This document shows positions 22,348-32,344 of a stretch of 64,000 nucleotides of DNA, one piece after another; positions within the stretch are counted from its first letter, which is position 1, and each line of letters opens with the position of its first letter. The stretch is from contig CAMZMU010000041.1 of assembly GCA_947311845.1 (NCBI GenBank), positions 112,956,573-113,020,572 on the forward strand. Direction: 5' to 3'. Origin of the DNA: Poa pratensis. Taxonomy: Eukaryota > Streptophyta > Magnoliopsida > Poales > Poaceae. The translations under genes were made by a program, and so were the position numbers. Below the pieces are notes generated by a model. It saw only the letters and a program-made list of their open reading frames with translations, was not told the DNA's origin and did not search any database.

Positions 22348-25300
22348 ATGGCGCCCAAGGCGAAGCCATCTGACGATAGGCGCAAGATCTCCTGCAACTG
22401 GGAAGGATCCTGGGTAACGGAGGAAACTCTTGCGGATCTGGCCGAGGCTGGCTTCTTGCCGCCGAAGGAGGACGGCGTCTGGCGGGCGCCAGGCGATGAA
22501 ATCGAGCCGCGCCCCAAGCCCAACGAGCTGGTGATGTTCGTGGAGCACGTGGAGCGTGGATTCACGCCGCCAGGTTCTCCCTTCTTCCGCAATTTGCTGC
22601 AACGCCTAGGCCTCCGTCTTCACGACATCGGGCCCAACTCAATGCTCCAGGTGAGCAATTTTCATGTGCTGTGCGAGGATTATCTTGGCATAGCCCCCAA
22701 CATCGATCTATGGCTGGCCTCTTTCACCTGCAACAGCCAACTTGTCTCCAAGGGTGGCGCCTACGTTCAGGTCGGCGCCATCTCTTTCAACGCCATAGGA
22801 ACTCTTGCCTTCCCAAGCTAGCCCTGGCGAATCGACCCAGGGCTTGGCAAAAATCTTTCTTCTATTGCCAAGATACTTCACCGGAGGGCGAAACTCGCCT
22901 TCCCTCCTGGTCTAACACCCTCTTCGTGCCTACCGAGGCACTGAAATCAAAACCCCGCGACTCGGCCATCCTTCATCAATGAGTCGCTGATCAAGGTCCG
23001 CGCCTTAATAGGTCATGGTCTTACTGGCCTTGATCTTCTCTCTTGCTGGACCAAATGGCGCATTCAGCCCGTGAGTCCACGACAGCGATCCTTCCTTGAG
23101 TGCACAGGCACCTCTGCTGACGTTGATCGTATCAAGGCTTCGGACTGGAGGCCTGAGGATTGGGTGGAATTTGTCACCCGCGTGACTGAGGAGAAGGACA
23201 TCTCCTTCGATAAGGTGGGGCTTGCCCCTTTCAGTGTTAACAACAAGCCTTTTGAGGTAACTCCTCTTCTCTGTCTTTTCGCCTTCGTAGTTGAGTCGCA
23301 TTCCTTTTCTTAATACTGCAACTTATATCTCCCTGATCCAGGCTGATGAAACTACTGGTCGCTGCCTGCGACCGTCGCCGGCACTGCTGCTCCCAAGCGT
23401 GCCGCACGAAAGAAGTTGCTGCCCACTCTAGAGGGCAGCGAGACTGCTGATATCCCTTCTGTTGCTTCTGCGGCCTCAGATGGTGAAGAGACTGAACTGG
23501 ACGAGGATGACAGTCCAGTGCCAGCCGCGAGTTCTGTTGCCGCGGCTGGACCAACTCCCCGTAGAGCCTCCAAGAGGCTATCTCGTGAGGAACCAGAGGT
23601 TGATGCTCTGGAAAACCCTGAGGCCACGAAGCGTCGCAAACCTGCTACGGGCGCGACTCCTCGTTGCCAGGCGTGCTTTCAAAGCCACCGCCTCTGCTGA
23701 AGAAGACATGGGTCCCCACTCTGGTAATTTCTGTTGTCTTGTCATCTTGAATGCTTATTCTTTTTCCTCTACTGACACGCAAAACTTCTGCTCGTAGATT
23801 CTGGGACCCAAGGCCTGTCCTCACCGTCAAGCGGTGAACTTATGGCCTTTGTGAAGATGGCTCCAGAGTTAGTAACTTTTCCCTGTGCTTATAATACTTT
23901 TATTCTGGCTTATGTGCTTCTTCTTCACACAATGCCCTTGCTTTTTAGAAGTGCGGCTAAACCCGCGGCTGAGCCTGGAACCGCGGTTGAGCCGCATTTA
24001 TCACCTGCGGCTCATACCGCCATGGTAGAGGGCGTGGCCACCACTGATGACCTGGCCACGGTCCCTGTTCTTGACACAGCCACCCAAGAGGTGGCTCTGG
24101 AGGATAGAACGGATCCCCTTATGATCCAGGACGTGGAGAAGGTCAACCCCTCCTCCATAGATGTAATGGCCAAGGATGCTGATGCGCCAGTGATTGAGTC
24201 GCCAGCGGCGGACAGCCTGCGGTCGCCAATTCTGTGCTGAGGTTGCTTCCTCCTCCACAAGCCGCGCTGAGAGACTGTCAGAGGCTATCATTGCCTCAAA
24301 TGACAAGCAAGCCATGGAGCTCCGCAAGGCACTGTCTGACCTGTCTGCGGCTTATAAGGTAAACTTCTATCTCCAGTTATCTGTCTCTAGCCCCCAAGGA
24401 TCAAGTTTCTTCTTTGACTGTAAAGGGAGACTTGATGCTTCTCTTTTAGCTGTTGATATATACTTACTAACTGATGTACCCTTCGTAGGAGGAACTAAGC
24501 TCCATAACGGCTGCCAAACTTGCCTTGGAAAAGCAGCTGGGGGATACTCCCTCTGAACTGGAGAGGCTGCGCGAGCTCCTTGGCCAGCGTGACGCTGAGC
24601 TGAAGAAAGGGAAACCAGGATGGGCGAGCTATCTGATGAAAGCTTCAAGTTATCTGAGCAAGCCAAAGCCACCGAGCTGCGGCTTAAAACTGTTGAAGAG
24701 AAGTTCCAAGAGGGTCCAGCAGCTGGACCTCCAAGTCAGTGCTCAGAAAGACGCCATTGCTGATGCCAATGAGGACGCAAGGCTTAAGGCTGTTTCCATT
24801 GGCGAGCTTGAGAAAAAGTTGAAGAAAGTTTCTGATGCCCATAACCTTGTCCACGCCAAAGTGTGCATCATGACTCAAGAGTTAACTGGTATGTGTTGCG
24901 ACTCATATCTGCATCTGTTTTCTCTACTATCTTTGCCTGTATGTTGTAGAGCTGACGGAGACATGCCTCGATGTAGGTGAAGATGCCAAGGAGCAGCGCG
25001 GCAGTACTCAAGAACAGCTGGAGTATATCCGCGATTTTTCGCGAAGAACTTGTGACGCCATGAAATCACTGTCTAAGTGCCTGCTGCCGACCAAGCCAGT
25101 CCCCGGTGATTCTGAAGGGCTGCTAAAAAGACTGCTTAGGGCGCCTCAGTTCTTTTTGGACTGGAAGGAGTCCTCAGCTCGCACCGGCGCGGCTCATGTT
25201 CTTGCTTTGGCCAAGACGTACTATCCTTCTTTTGATGCTGCCAAGGTTGCAAAAGGTAGGCCCTCGAAGAAGGTGGATGGCACCGAACTGACGGCCTCAG

Positions 25301-25599
25301 AATATGCGACGACTTGGAAGGATATGCGCGGCCACGCGACTGAACTGGTGGAGGGGATAGATCTTGCGACCTATATGGGCAAGTATAATGCAGATGGAAG
25401 CAGATGGGAGAAGTTACCCGCTCCGTCATCCAGTGCGGTGATTCCGCAGGAAAAGAACCCCTCTCCAGGCGTATCCAGCTCTGCAGCCCCCAAGCCCGCG
25501 ACTGAAGAGCCCTCCAGCGAGCCTGCGATTGCTCCTTCTGGCAAGCTTGGTAAGCCGCCTGTTCCTCCTTCCCACCGGCCAAAAGCTGCGCACAAGTGA
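22348..25599 (+). pseudogene. Element B antisense gene (aORF), multi-exon, degenerate
   Basis: The start ATG is at 22348 (MAPKAKPSDD). The N-terminal domain contains EHVERGFTPPGSPFF, corresponding to AHFERGFRLPASPFF in C's aORF; this is the plant putative gypsy-type transposon domain family. Predicted introns: 23256-23342, 23722-23797, about 23868-23948, 24359-24488 and 24889-24949, with GT...AG ends. A lysine/glutamate-rich coiled coil follows (24525-24890), then a C-terminal region at 25060-25599 ending TGA. Stops and shifts near 22821, 22970, 23370 and 24237 break it. A TTATAAG at 22231-22237 may be its TATA box. Function is unknown; in Tat elements such genes run antisense to gag-pol. Confidence 0.7.
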
Positions 25600-26068
25600 A
25601 GAAGAGAAAACAATGGTTTGATGATCTTGGCCCTTAGCGGTCTGTAATAATTGTTAGAATTTATGTGTCATAAGACAATATTATGGTTTGCTTAAGTACT
25701 CTTGGCAGTACATGTTTCGACCAATAGGCTGGTCCTTATGATTTGTCTCGGTTTTTCCTCACTTAGGCCCTTGCGCGGCTCAGTATTTCCCAGGTAAAAA
25801 GTGCGTGTTCAGGGTCGAGAGCGGCCATGATAGGCAATCAAACTCGATTGACGCCGCACCCCCAGTACTTTGGCCGCATAGTGCAAGTCGCATCCAAGAG
25901 AGGTTGAGTATAATCACGATAAATGCCACTTGTTTGGCGATCCCAAGGAATAGGCCGCGCTAAAAAGCTGCCGCACCCCCAAGGGACCAATGATTAAAAA
26001 ATAAAAGACTCACAGCTCAATTGGTAGTTTGAGATGCTTTATTTCAGAATCATTATATGATACATAGG
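25600..26068. other. Unassigned part of element B between aORF and hairpin array
   Basis: AT-rich 3' flank of the antisense gene, then GC-rich text with repeated GCCGCACCCCCA (near 25852 and 25970). I see no coding signal. In a complete Tat element pol would lie between here and the protease. Confidence 0.5.
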
Positions 26069-26400
26069 GTCGGTCGCGCCTAGGTGGCGACCAGAAGTGA
26101 TGCTTGGGTCGGTTGCGCCTAGGTGGCAACCAGAGATGTTACATGGGTCGGTCGCGCCTGAGTGGCGACCAGAATGATGCTTGGGTCGGTTGCGCCTAGG
26201 TGGCAACCAGAGATGTTACATGGGTCGGTCGCGCCTGAGTGGCGACCAGAATGATGCTTGGTCGGTTGCGCCTAGGTGGCAACCAGAGATGTTACATGGG
26301 TCGGTCGCGCCTGAGTGGCGACCAGAATTGGGTCGATCGCGCCTAGGTGGCGATCAGAAGTGTCACATTGGGTCGGTCGCGCCTGAGTGGCGACCAGAAT
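26069..26400. repeat. Tandem array of about nine 38-bp hairpin units
   Basis: Each unit has a 6-bp inverted repeat around a 9-nt loop: GGTCGC-GCCTAGGTG-GCGACC in its basic form. Units start near 26070, 26108, 26146, 26185, 26223, 26260, 26299, 26333 and 26372. Units 2, 4 and 6 use GGTTGC with GCAACC, and unit 8 uses GATCGC with GCGATC, so both arms change together. The loop is GCCTAGGTG or GCCTGAGTG. The spacers read AGAATGATGCTTG or AGAGATGTTACAT. The array lies between the antisense gene and the protease of element B. Confidence 0.9.
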
Positions 26401-26496
26401 TGAAATTTTTAGCCCTGAGTGGCCAGCTTGATGATGTAAACTCTTAATAATTTTGCTGCGGCTGCTGATGGCAACTCGCGACGCTGGGATGTGTCC

Positions 26497-27491
26497 TTAT
26501 TGGCAATGGCTCGTAGCCTTTGACTTCCTTGCCTCCCTTGCGGCCGTAATCTGAAGTCGCAAGTCAGGCAGGTGCCTCTTGGCCTTCACGATGTCATCAA
26601 AATTCTCCTGCGACTCGCGCATGGGCGCGCTCTCTGCGATGCAAGCTGCTCTGGCTATGGCCTTGTCGCCCTCTTCGCATTCTTGAGCTATTCTTTTGTC
26701 GCCATTGATGGTGATGACTCCCCTAGGGCCTGGTATTTTAAGCTTTAGGTACACATAGCACGGCCTAGCCATAAACTTTGCGAATGCTTCTCTGCCAAAC
26801 AGCGCATGATATGGGCTCTGGAAATCTACAACCTCGAACCAAATGTACTCGCTCCTGAAGTTGCTTTGTGTCCCAAAGGCGACCTCCAAGTTAACTCGCC
26901 CCAATGGCTGAGCTGATATGCCTGGCACGACACCATGAAACGTTGTTCTTGATGGGTGTAGCTGCTTTTCTTGAAGGTTCATCTTTTGAAGGTTCCATAG
27001 TATAATATATTGATGCTGCTGCCTCCATCCATCAGTACTTTGCTCAACTTGTACCCTGCGACTTGAGGGGCAACCACCAGCGCGAGTTTTCCCTCTTCAT
27101 TTATTTCTCCTGGGTGATCCTCGCGGCTCCAAACTACTGGTTGCTCGGACCACTTTAGCCACTGTGGGACGGCTGGTACTATGGCGTTAACAGCCTGATT
27201 GCGTCGTCGCAGCTTTTGTTCCCTCCTTGAAGTATTCACCACAATGGTATGATACTGACCCAACTGTTTTGGGAATTGTGGCTGATCTGGCTGCGGATTT
27301 GGGACGGCGTTGTTGCTGTTGTTGCCTCCGCCATGTTTACCTTCCTCGTTGTTTTGATGATTGAAGTTTGTGTTGAGTGGCTGTCCATCCTTCCACTTTT
27401 TGTAATGATAACACTGTGCCTTCGTGTGGTTGGGTGGTTTCCCATCTTTTCCTATATGGATGTCGCAGGGGCGGTTGAAAACCTCTTCCAA
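26497..27491 (-). pseudogene. Element B gag C-terminus and aspartic protease
   Basis: On the minus strand this starts with a gag zinc motif of the form C-x2-H-x9-H-x4-C (plus about 27410-27465), shared with C. Next comes VVNTSRREQKLRRRNQAVNA and the retropepsin site KVLMDGGSSINILY (D-G-G-S; about 27005-27050). The remainder, FHGVVPGISAQPLGRVNLEV and SPYHALFGREAFAKFM, is the usual Tat protease tail. A frameshift near 26980 splits the frame. It ends at 26497 with no RT beyond. Confidence 0.82.
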
Positions 27492-27492
27492 A

Positions 27493-29645
27493 TTAACTGG
27501 GTGAAAATTCCTTCCTCTGCTGCTTTTGTTTGTAACGAGTATTCGTATTTGCGACTAACCCTGAGTTTCCTTCCTCGTTTTTGCGCTTGTTATAACTCGC
27601 ATTGGCATTGCTAGCTTGCTGTTGTTGAGGCTTGCTACTGGCCTTCTTTCCCTTGCCAGTGTTTTCCTCTTCCTCCCCATCAGATGCGTCCCTGGTTTTA
27701 TCCGAGCTAGCATACTTGTTGGCCGCCGCCATTACCTCGCTTAGGCTCTTGACTTTATCCTTCATGCGACCTAGTTTGTGGACTAGCGGCTCAAATTTGC
27801 AATTTTTCTCCATGACAAGGACTGCTGAACTGGGTGGTATGTTATCTGAGGAATGTATGATCTCTGCGACCCTTCTCATCCAGTGGCGACTCGACTCGCC
27901 TTCCTTCTGTACACAACGCTCAAGGTCCTCTATGCTGCAGAGTCGCTTGCATGTTCCTTGGAAATTCTTGATAAAAGCTTCCTTCATCTCATCCCAAGAG
28001 TTTATTGAATTTGGTGGCAAATTTTGTAGCCATATGTGGGCTGCGCCTTCTAACATCATGTTTAGGTAACGTGCGCAGATCTCTTCGGATGCATTTAGGA
28101 TGCTCATGCCCATCTCGTAATTGTTGAGCCAAGTAACAGGGTCCATGCTGGCGTTGTAGTTGGCGACCTTGCGAGGCCCTTTGAAATCTGCAGGAAACGG
28201 TTCAGACCTGATTCTTTCGCTGAAACAGACTGGGCCTTTGAGTCGCGACGATAGGTTGGACGAAGCTGGCCTTCCTTTGGATTGGCTGCCGTGCGCGGCT
28301 GCACAATCTCTATGGGTTGAATTTGCTGAGGTTGATTTTGAGCCGCAGGTTGATCTTCCCTTTGTCGCCTAGCCGAACTTGAGGTCGCAACGTGTGGCGA
28401 CTCCGCGTGGATGCTTCTCTCCGCCGTTGCTCTGCTATTGTAAGGGGTGGAGTGCAGCCGTCCTGCGTGTTCGGACATATTCGCCTGCTGTATTACTGCT
28501 GTGCTCAGCATCTCAATGGCGCGCCGTGCCTCTCTGTCCATTGGCGTGTTTCCTGCTGGCGCTAATCTGGCCAAGATGTTTGTGGCTGCAAAGAGATTCT
28601 CCACTGGGCTAACATAATGCCCTTGCGGCGTGTGGAACCTTTGAGGCTGCTGTGGCGATTGCTGAACAAAGGTTGGCTGCGTCAATGGCGGGGGCATCAT
28701 GGCCCTGTTGTTAGCCTGTACTATGGCCCTTGATCCCGGTATCTCTGCTACTCTCGGTGCCGTGAAAGATGGAACCGCTGGTATGGTTGATGGTACAACG
28801 ATTGCTTGAACCGCGGGCGCAGCTAACGGAGCCTCAGACCGCATAACCATGGCAGATGGTGCCATGTGTGCGGGTACCGCGACTGAAGGTTGTGCGACCC
28901 CTGACCATGTGACTGGGTGCGCCGTGTTGGTGGTGGCTGACTGATCGTGTTGGTGGCGGCTGACGGGACCGCAATTGCTGGTTCAGCGGTAGGTGATTGG
29001 AATAGCTCCATAGGGTTTACTGTTCCTGGCTGCAGGCGACTCGCGTGGTGTCTGTGCGGCAAGGTGGCCTGTACTCCTTGCAGAGTATTGGTTTCCTCGA
29101 TGAGTCGCAGTTGCTCCTGTTGGAGGCGCCGTTTTTCACGCGCCAGCCTGGCCCTCTCATCTGCGATTCTCTGGACTTCATCGTATAGCCCGATCCTGGT
29201 AGCCTCCAATTCTGTTACCCTAGTAGCCGCGTTAACCGCAGATATTGGCGTAAACAACACGCTTCCCTGTGGTGGAGTGACCGCTGCGTTGGGGGTTACC
29301 CTTGACCCTGATTCCGTAGGCGCGACTCCAGGTGGGGTCTCTTTGTTTGCGACTCCTGAGGCCGCGACTCCTGGCGTCATCGCAGTGGATGCCGCGACTC
29401 CTGATGCGTCTAGCGCGGCTTGTTCTGCTGCTTCCGGCGGTGTGGGGGCTAAGCTGCCTGGTGGCATGCCCTTCGTCCGCTTTTGTGGTCCTGTAGACCC
29501 CTTCAACATGCCGATCTTCTACAGAGGGCGAGCCACTATCCACAGGGCCTCCGCATAGCCTTTCCTCAAGGACATACTCAATGGATTGGCCTTCTTCGTC
29601 TTCGAGAGGCAGCGACTCGTAATTGATGGATTCATCTTCTTGGTC
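27493..29645 (-). pseudogene. gag: Element B gag core
   Basis: Open pieces 29232-29735, 28823-29509, 28104-28865 and 27493-28146 are successive frames of one gag. The core has DPVTWLNNYEMGM, YLNMMLEGAAHIWLQNLPP and WDEMKEAFIKNFQGTCKR, matching the ARIWLNNL and FEEAFVSNFSSTYKRP parts of C's gag. The central region is Pro/Ala/Gln-rich with a helical, charged stretch (RIADERARLAREKRRLQQEQ). At least three frameshifts are present. Confidence 0.82.
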
Positions 29646-30280
29646 TGATGGGGGAATAATAACCCGGTAGGCCCATGGAGAGGAAAGCATGACCCGCCAG
29701 GCAGGAGGCCAGGCGAGGCCAGCCAACATCATCATGGGCCGGGTTATACTGAAGGGCCGGTGAGCTTGTCAGTAACCCGGCCTACACAAGGAAGATTCTA
29801 GAAGACCCGGAGGCAGTACGTGCCATGAAGTCCAAGACTTTGAGGACACGAAAGACAAGACGAGTTAGAGTAGGATTCCAAGTACGGGCATAACCCGGCT
29901 TACCTTGTAAACAACCAGGAGACCCGGTGGCCTTTATAAACCGGCTCCTAGGTCATAGATAGACAGATCGGAGGGAAGTAGACAGATCCAAGAGAGACAA
30001 GGCATAAGCCCGATAAGATAGACAGAATAGAGATAGCACAAGAGAGAGCTCCACGCCGGAGTCATTAAAACCCGGCAAACGCCATTGGCGCACCATGTAA
30101 CATATTGTGATATTAGTGATTTATAGCAGGATGTAGGGATCCTCCACCGAGGGGACCTGAACCTGGGTAAAAAACATCTTCTCCTTCGTAGAGCTAGACC
30201 AACTCCTGGACACCAGAGTCGCCTTGCCCCAATCTCAAGTTACCTTGTGTAACATCTGCCGTGTTATCTACCCCACGACA
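29646..30280. mobile_element. Solo LTR F (TSD TGGTC)
   Basis: A 635-bp block starting TGATGGGGGAATAATAACCC and ending TCTACCCCACGACA is flanked by TGGTC at 29641-29645 and 30281-30285. It contains a TATAAA-like CCTTTATAAACCGG near 29930 and no coding region, PBS or PPT. Removing it with one TGGTC copy restores an in-frame gag reading (VTVDQEDESINY). It is thus a solo LTR left after intra-element recombination, and the fourth nesting level. Confidence 0.88.
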
Positions 30281-30585
30281 TGGTCCACTGTTACCGTGAC
30301 TCCTTCTTCTGAGTCGCCATGTTGCGATGGATCCTCTGACTCGCCGCCAATGAAGCCGACGAAGACGTTGATGGATCCAAAGGGGATGACTTGGCCGGTC
30401 TCGAAGTAATCTGCTTCCGGCCCCCAGCTCGAATCGTCGATGAGGGGTGTGCCATTGATCGTGATGATACGACCAACAACAAGATCTTCAGCTCCCTTCA
30501 TGGATCCTGCGCGGAACGTGACTCTCTTGACCGCAGGCCCCACGGTGGGCGCCAACTGTCGTGGGTTTGTCACGTCAGGTGTCAT
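30281..30585 (-). pseudogene. gag: Element B gag N-terminus, starting within the LTR
   Basis: On the minus strand an ATG at 30585-30583, inside the 5' LTR 29 nt from its end, opens a frame reading through the LTR end and PBS (RQLAPTVGPA) into gag sequence (AEDLVVGRIITINGTPL). C has the same arrangement with RQLAPTIGPA. The frame stays open up to solo LTR F and continues beyond it. Use of this ATG is inferred from conservation of position and phase. Confidence 0.6.
30536..30554 (-). other. Primer-binding site of element B
   Basis: On the minus strand TGGCGCCCACCGTGGGGCC begins two bases after the 5' LTR end. The same motif with two changes occurs in C. The tRNA partner was not assigned by eye. 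Confidence 0.75.
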
Positions 30586-31074
30586 AGATGACTTCGTATG
30601 TGTGGGATTATGCGAGTCAAGCATCTCCGAGCTTGGGATCGCAGGAACAAAGATCAACACAGATTTACCCAGGTTCGGCCCCCTCAATGTGAGGTAAAAG
30701 ACCTACTTCCTGCCTACCCTAGATTGGTATTGATATGATAATCGAGGTGTTACAATGGAGGCGATCCGATCTGGTACTCGCCGTATGAGCTAGGGTTTAG
30801 GGCTTGATAGCTCAACCCGCTCTAAGTCCTGCGAGTCCTCTTTATATACACAGAGGCTCGCTAGGTTTAGAAAAGGAAACTTCCCCCATAAGGAATACAT
30901 CCATAGAGGCCTACTCGGAGACTACTTGGTCTTCACGTCCTCCGGGATATGTCTTCTAGATCTTTCCCCTTATGGCGGTTCAATATTGGGCTTGCTCCCA
31001 AGTGGGCCTTCGTCCGTGCGAGTAAGTCAAGTTGCACTGGGCCACGGGTTAACCTAGAAAGTATTCCCCCGACA
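30557..31074 (-). repeat. Element B 5' LTR
   Basis: 518 bp, TGTCGTGGG...CCCGACA, near-identical to 21462-21975. It is followed by the second ACCGC copy at 31075-31079. Confidence 0.95.
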
Positions 31075-31079
31075 ACCGC

Positions 31080-32103
31080 CACTGATGATCCTGGGTTGGT
31101 CTCAAGCAAGGTAAAGGTTGTAACCGTTCCCACTCAGCCGGCTTTCCCCGGAAGAGAGCTACGTGTAGGCAATGAGTCGGGCGGGACCGAAGGTAAACAC
31201 AGTGCACCCCTGCAAGGTTAAATCTTTTCGAAAACCCGTGTCCACGGTTACGGACAACTTGGGAAAGGACGATAAGATCATAGAATAACTTTAACAGAAT
31301 GATTAAAAACTGGGTACTAGAGGTACCACATCAAGATTGTAAGGTGAGCTTCCTCGAGGGTGATTCGGGGAGGTGCCTTTGATGAACAGGTACAGGGGTT
31401 GATGATGGTTGATGATGAGAAAGGTGATCAAAGAAAAGAGTTACTTCTTACCTCTTTTCAAAATGCTCTGAATAGTCGATGCCTTCGAGTTATGTTTTCA
31501 TAAATAAAATCAGCTTTATGCAAAACAGCCATATAACTTTGAAAGCCTCATCGAGCTAAAGCTCTATATATAATCTTGCGAGTTCGTCGAACTCAACGTC
31601 GTTTGTTTTGTTTCAGAGGAGGACTTCACCGACCTCGAAGGTGGGTTCTTTGTGGACGTCGACGAGTAGTTTGGGGTTCCCAGGTGGCAGCTTGGGACAT
31701 CCCGGAGCAGCTGGCGCTGGATGTTTATCTGTAGGCCTCTTAGGCCATATTTGGATCTTGTTGTTTAGAACAACTTAATTCGCTTCCGCATGTTGTAATG
31801 TTGGGTCTGTGACCTCTGGTTGTCATTTGCTATCTTTCTATATTATAAGAGTTGAACTATAATGATTTGTGTCATAGAGTCTGTGATGTGCCAGTTGTTC
31901 CAAAAGTCTTGGTCTCTCTATTATGCATTGAGGGTTGTGCCTGTGTTAAGGCATCAATCGGGGTGTTGCGTTGCCGATGATCCATTCCGAGCAACGCCTG
32001 CCAAAGGTTTTGCCCGGGGATTGGTAAACCTGTAACCTCCGGTTGTATCGCTTAACCGGTGACACACAGCATCACTGTATAACAGTCAGGTCAGGGCGCC
32101 ACA
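31080..32103 (+). repeat. Element A 3' LTR, part 2 (after B)
   Basis: Resumes the A LTR at CACTGATGATCCTGGG and ends GGGCGCCACA, matching 12969-13990. Joined with 19015-21461 it gives about 3.47 kb. The A target copy TAGAT follows at 32104. Confidence 0.95.
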
Positions 32104-32344
32104 TAGATCTTCTTTAGTTCTTCCCCGTAGATCTTCATTCTAGGTTTCTTGCGCATATCTTCGTGTTTCTCATAGATTCTTGTTTAGATCTTTCCCTTAG
32201 ATTTTCTAGTTACTTTCTTGGTAGATTTCTTTCCTCCGCTGTGTAAATGTTGAAATGCTCACCGCCGGTGAACTTGCGCCCTCTTTTGCAGATTTCACGG
32301 CCGGCACGGGTACCAAGTTTTTACTTCCTCGCTGCGCCGCCGAG

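Larger units (their letters stand above)
21462..31074 (-). mobile_element. Element B: Tat-type gypsy element without pol, TSD ACCGC
   Basis: LTRs of 514 and 518 bp (21462-21975 and 30557-31074) run TGTCGTGGG...CCCGACA, with ACCGC duplicated at 21457-21461 and 31075-31079. On the minus strand are PBS, gag and a retropepsin. On the plus strand is a multi-exon antisense gene homologous to that of C. No RT, RNase H or integrase motif occurs; a hairpin repeat array and unassigned sequence (25600-26496) lie where pol would be. Net size without the solo LTR is about 9.0 kb. It would need enzymes from a related element such as C. Confidence 0.94.
10497..32103 (+). mobile_element. Element A: Tekay-type chromovirus (gypsy), TSD TAGAT
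   Basis: LTRs of about 3.49 kb (10497-13990; and 19015-21461 joined to 31080-32103) are flanked by TAGAT at 10492-10496 and 32104-32108. An initiator tRNA-Met PBS follows the 5' LTR and a GGGGGG polypurine tract precedes the 3' LTR. The interior encodes gag with a CCHC knuckle, protease, RT, RNase H, integrase and a C-terminal chromodomain, typical of the Tekay/Del chromovirus clade. Net length without B is about 12.0 kb. Many single-base frameshifts break the polyprotein. Element D is the same family in opposite orientation. Confidence 0.96.
10350..32291 (+). other. Predicted leader intron of the C antisense gene, now holding element A
   Basis: A 5' splice candidate, AACG|GTACGC at 10350, lies in the GC-rich leader. 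A good 3' splice site, CCCTCTTTTGCAG, ends at 32291, 54 bp before the aORF start codon. Element A (10497-32103) plus one TAGAT copy lies wholly between them. Before A inserted, the intron would have been about 330 bp. The splice sites are predicted by eye only. Confidence 0.45.

Noticed and set aside
26069..26400. CRISPR-like array
   Set aside because: Units are contiguous tandem repeats without unique spacers of constant length, inside a plant retrotransposon and without any cas gene.
28947..29558. 203-codon plus-strand frame
   Set aside because: Shadow of the low-complexity, Ala/Pro-rich gag of element B on the minus strand.
29646..30280. Part of element B leader
   Set aside because: An exact TGGTC duplication, TG...CA-type ends and restoration of the gag frame on removal show it is an inserted solo LTR.
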